DNA from: Clostridium sp. CAG:273
GTDB taxonomy: Bacteria > Bacillota > Clostridia > TANB77 > CAG-508
Reading direction: 5' to 3'
Length of the DNA stretch: 8,696 bases
NCBI GenBank assembly: GCA_000438355.1
Contig: FR901527.1
Coordinates: 22,991 to 31,686, forward strand
Part shown: piece after piece, positions 6,521 to 8,696 of the stretch
Layout: each line of letters begins with the position of its first letter
How positions within the stretch are numbered: the first letter of the stretch is position 1
The notes under the pieces: generated by a model
The model's database searches: none
What the model was told of the DNA's origin: nothing
Seen by the model: the letters and a program-made list of their open reading frames with translations, nothing else
Program-made: the position numbers and the translations under genes

Positions 6521-6568
6521 TTTGGTTAATTCATATATATTTCTCTCAATTTATAATAATTAACCAAA
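6521..6568. repeat. Perfect 11-bp inverted repeat upstream of the htrA-like gene
   Basis: TTTGGTTAATT (6521-6531) and AATTAACCAAA (6558-6568) are perfect inverted copies with a 26-base spacer, 64 to 111 bases upstream of the htrA-like start codon. The GGTTAATT/AATTAACC half-sites could be a split operator, or could form a hairpin in the leader transcript. No known regulator is recognised. Confidence 0.5.
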
Positions 6569-6820
6569 TTTGTTTAATTAAATCAAACTTATATTTAATA
6601 AATTAAATCATATTTACTAAAGCAAAATGCTTTTGTATTTTTACAATAATATAAACTTATTTACTTTTAATTTGCTTATTTATATTTTTTACAAATATAT
6701 TAATTTTAAACAATTATTTAATTAATTATTTAATTTTTTTACTTAAATCTTTATTTATACAAAAAGCCAAAATTAAATTTATAAATTTACATTTTTTTGC
6801 TTTTTTATTTTTATTAATAG

Positions 6821-6849
6821 TTGATTTTTTTTATTTGTTTTTGTATAAT
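6821..6849 (+). promoter_or_regulatory. Near-consensus promoter of the peptide synthetase gene
   Basis: TTGATT (6821-6826) and a perfect TATAAT (6844-6849) are separated by 17 bases, with a T-rich spacer. Transcription would begin near 6856, giving a leader of about 35 bases. It shows that the synthetase gene is the first gene of its transcription unit. Confidence 0.85.
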
Positions 6850-6889
6850 CATACATAGTTATGGTCATTTTGAGAAAAGGGGAATTATT

Positions 6890-8696
6890 ATGGAAAATTT
6901 GTATAACTTAACAAATCCTCAAAAGTCTATTTGGCTAACTGAGCAATATTATAAAGGCTCAAACATAAACAATATATGTGGTTCTTTAACCATTAAACAG
7001 CCACTTGACTTTGAAAAATTTAAACAAGCTATTCAATTATTTGTAGAAAATAATAGTAGTTTTAGAATTTGCTTAAAAATGGATAATAATGAAATTAAGC
7101 AATATGTAAAAGATTTTTCATATTTCGACATTGACATTATTGATTTAAAAGATGAAAAATCTGTTAAAGAATATGAGCACTATCTTGCTTCTTTACCTTT
7201 ATTTGACTTTGATAAGCTTTTATTTAAATTTGTAATATTTCGTTTGCCAAACGGTTATGGTGGTTTTATTATTAATACTCACCACATTATTTCTGACTCT
7301 TGGTCACTTGGCATAACAGTAAATGAAATTATAAATTACTATTCATCTTTATTAAAAAATACAAAATATGAGCAAAAAAAATATTCTTACATGGATTTTT
7401 GTAAATCCGAGCAAGAATATCTATTAAGTTCTCGCTTTGAAAAAGATAAAGAATATTGGTCTACTGTATATGAAACTGTTCCAGATACAGTTAGTATTCC
7501 TACTCTCAAAAATTTGGATTCAAATTCTATTTCTGCAAATAGAATTACTCATACTATTAATGGAAGTTTATTCACACAAATTCAGTCATACTGCAAATCG
7601 CAAAAAATTTCAATATATAATTTTTTAATAGCAATATATTCTATATATATTAGTAGAGTTTGTAACTCTAATGATTTTGTAATTGGGACACCTATTTTAA
7701 ACCGTTCAAATTACATAGAAAAGCAAACAACTGGTATGTTTATAGACACATTACCTTTTAGAATTAGTGTAAATTCTAAGGTTTCTTTTAGTGACTTTTT
7801 AGCTAAAATTTCTAAAGATAGTATGGCATTATTAAGACACCAAAAATATTCATATCAATATATTATAGAAGATTTAAGAAAAAGAAACTCTAGCCAACCA
7901 ACTTTATACAATATTTTAATGTCTTACCAAATAACAAAAATGAATGAAAAAATGGAAGAAATTCCACATAATAGTGATTGGACTTTTAATGATACTATGT
8001 CTGATGACTTAGATATACACATTTTTGACTTTAATGATACAAATTCACTTAATATTTCTTATGATTATAAAACAAATATGTATGACGAAAATTATATTAA
8101 CTCTATGCATAAACGTATTTTACATATTATTAGTCAGGTTACAAGCACACCAAACATGTTAATAAGTCAAATAGATATTGTAACTCCATATGAAAAAAAG
8201 CAAATATTATTCGATTTTAACAATACTAAAACACAGTACCCTAAAGATAAAACTGTTGCAGAATTGTTTGAAGAACAAGTAAGATTATCACCTTCTAAAA
8301 ATGCAGTATTTTTTGAAGGAAATTATATGACTTATAAGGAACTAAATGAAAAAGCAAATCAATTAGCAAATATTTTATTAAAAAATAATGTAAAATCTGG
8401 TAATGTAGTTAGTTTGTTTATGGAAAAATCTATTGAAAGTATTATAGCAATTTTAGCCACATTAAAAATAGGAGCTGCTTTTTTGCCATTAGATGTAGAA
8501 TACCCTAAAGAAAGAATAGACTATATTTTATCTAATTCTGAAACAAAATTAATACTTACTACTAAAAATTTTGAAAACGGTATTATTACAAATATACCTA
8601 AACTTTGTGTAGATTTATCTAATAAAAAAATTTATAATAATTCTGTTTCAAAAGCTAATTTAAATATTATAGGTTTACCTGAAGATATGGCTTATA
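6890..8696 (+). CDS. Nonribosomal peptide synthetase, N-terminal condensation and partial adenylation domain (truncated by window end)
   Basis: The reading frame is open for 602 codons with no stop, so only the N-terminus is seen. The start at 6890 follows AAAAGGGG by seven bases. Residues 1 to about 440 form a full condensation domain: an N-terminal LTNPQKSIWLTEQ segment (C1-like), HHIISDSWS with H131, H132 and D136 (C3), a YMDFCKSEQEYL segment (C4), IGTPILNRS (265-273) with GMFIDTLPFR (C5), and HQKYSYQYI from H317 (C6). The adenylation domain begins at about 445, with MTYKEL at 480-485 (A1-like) and LKIGAAFLPLD at 525-535 (A2). The window ends just where the A3 nucleotide-binding motif should follow, so amino acid specificity cannot be read. 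Condensation domains form peptide or acyl-amide bonds on carrier proteins. One at the very start of a first gene suggests either N-acylation of the first residue or acceptance of a building block from another subunit. The product is unknown. Confidence 0.93.
   Translation, partial: MENLYNLTNPQKSIWLTEQYYKGSNINNICGSLTIKQPLDFEKFKQAIQLFVENNSSFRICLKMDNNEIKQYVKDFSYFDIDIIDLKDEKSVKEYEHYLASLPLFDFDKLLFKFVIFRLPNGYGGFIINTHHIISDSWSLGITVNEIINYYSSLLKNTKYEQKKYSYMDFCKSEQEYLLSSRFEKDKEYWSTVYETVPDTVSIPTLKNLDSNSISANRITHTINGSLFTQIQSYCKSQKISIYNFLIAIYSIYISRVCNSNDFVIGTPILNRSNYIEKQTTGMFIDTLPFRISVNSKVSFSDFLAKISKDSMALLRHQKYSYQYIIEDLRKRNSSQPTLYNILMSYQITKMNEKMEEIPHNSDWTFNDTMSDDLDIHIFDFNDTNSLNISYDYKTNMYDENYINSMHKRILHIISQVTSTPNMLISQIDIVTPYEKKQILFDFNNTKTQYPKDKTVAELFEEQVRLSPSKNAVFFEGNYMTYKELNEKANQLANILLKNNVKSGNVVSLFMEKSIESIIAILATLKIGAAFLPLDVEYPKERIDYILSNSETKLILTTKNFENGIITNIPKLCVDLSNKKIYNNSVSKANLNIIGLPEDMAY

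Larger units (their letters stand above)
6458..6889. other. Long AT-rich divergent intergenic region
   Basis: About 430 bases, mostly A/T, between the htrA-like gene and the peptide synthetase gene. It contains the inverted repeat at 6521-6568, a small AAAGCA/TGCTTT hairpin at 6619-6633 followed by a short T-rich run, and the strong rightward promoter at 6821-6849. I see no coding region and no unambiguous leftward promoter. Confidence 0.55.

Noticed and set aside
6619..6640. Small hairpin with T-run as a terminator
   Set aside because: The stem is only six pairs with a three-base loop, no gene ends near it, and such motifs are expected by chance in DNA this AT-rich.
7437..7628. 63-codon plus-strand open frame
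   Set aside because: It is out of frame inside the condensation domain coding sequence, which is intact across this stretch.
1..8696. CRISPR arrays, insertion sequences, attachment sites or integrases
   Set aside because: I saw no regularly spaced repeats, transposase motifs, terminal inverted repeats or tRNA-end duplications. The sequence after the tRNA 3' end is not repeated elsewhere in the window as far as I can see.

Overview
The window is very AT-rich and uses AGGAGG-type ribosome binding sites, sigma-A-like promoters, AGA/TTA/AAA-heavy codons and a CCA-encoding tRNA gene. Together with YcxB-like, M18 and HtrA proteins, this points to a low-GC clostridial Firmicute, probably from an anaerobic or gut lineage. 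No species can be named from the sequence alone.

Layout, left to right. Positions 16-537 (+) encode a YcxB-like membrane protein. Positions 837-1778 (+) encode an M14 zinc peptidase of the gamma-D-glutamyl-diaminopimelate endopeptidase type. Positions 2024-2854 (-) encode a five-helix membrane protein with a very Asn-rich N-terminal tail. Positions 3213-4619 (+) encode an M18 aspartyl-type aminopeptidase. A GC-richer island at about 4683-4958 reads as an independent structured RNA on the minus strand, with a near-consensus promoter and a strong intrinsic terminator. A tRNA-Arg(UCU) gene at 5126-5202 (+) is transcribed divergently from it. Positions 5312-6457 (-) encode a membrane-anchored HtrA serine protease. 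After an AT-rich gap of about 430 bp, a near-consensus promoter drives a nonribosomal peptide synthetase gene at 6890 (+) that is still open at the window edge. The visible part is a complete condensation domain followed by the start of an adenylation domain.

The genes look like mostly single-gene transcription units on alternating strands rather than an operon. The three peptidases (M14, M18, HtrA) cover murein peptide cleavage, cytosolic peptide trimming and envelope protein quality control, but nothing in the layout links them functionally. The two items most worth pursuing are the structured RNA at 4683-4958, for which the clostridial raiA-motif RNA is my best but unverified candidate, and the left border of a nonribosomal peptide biosynthetic cluster starting at about 6820 and continuing beyond the window.
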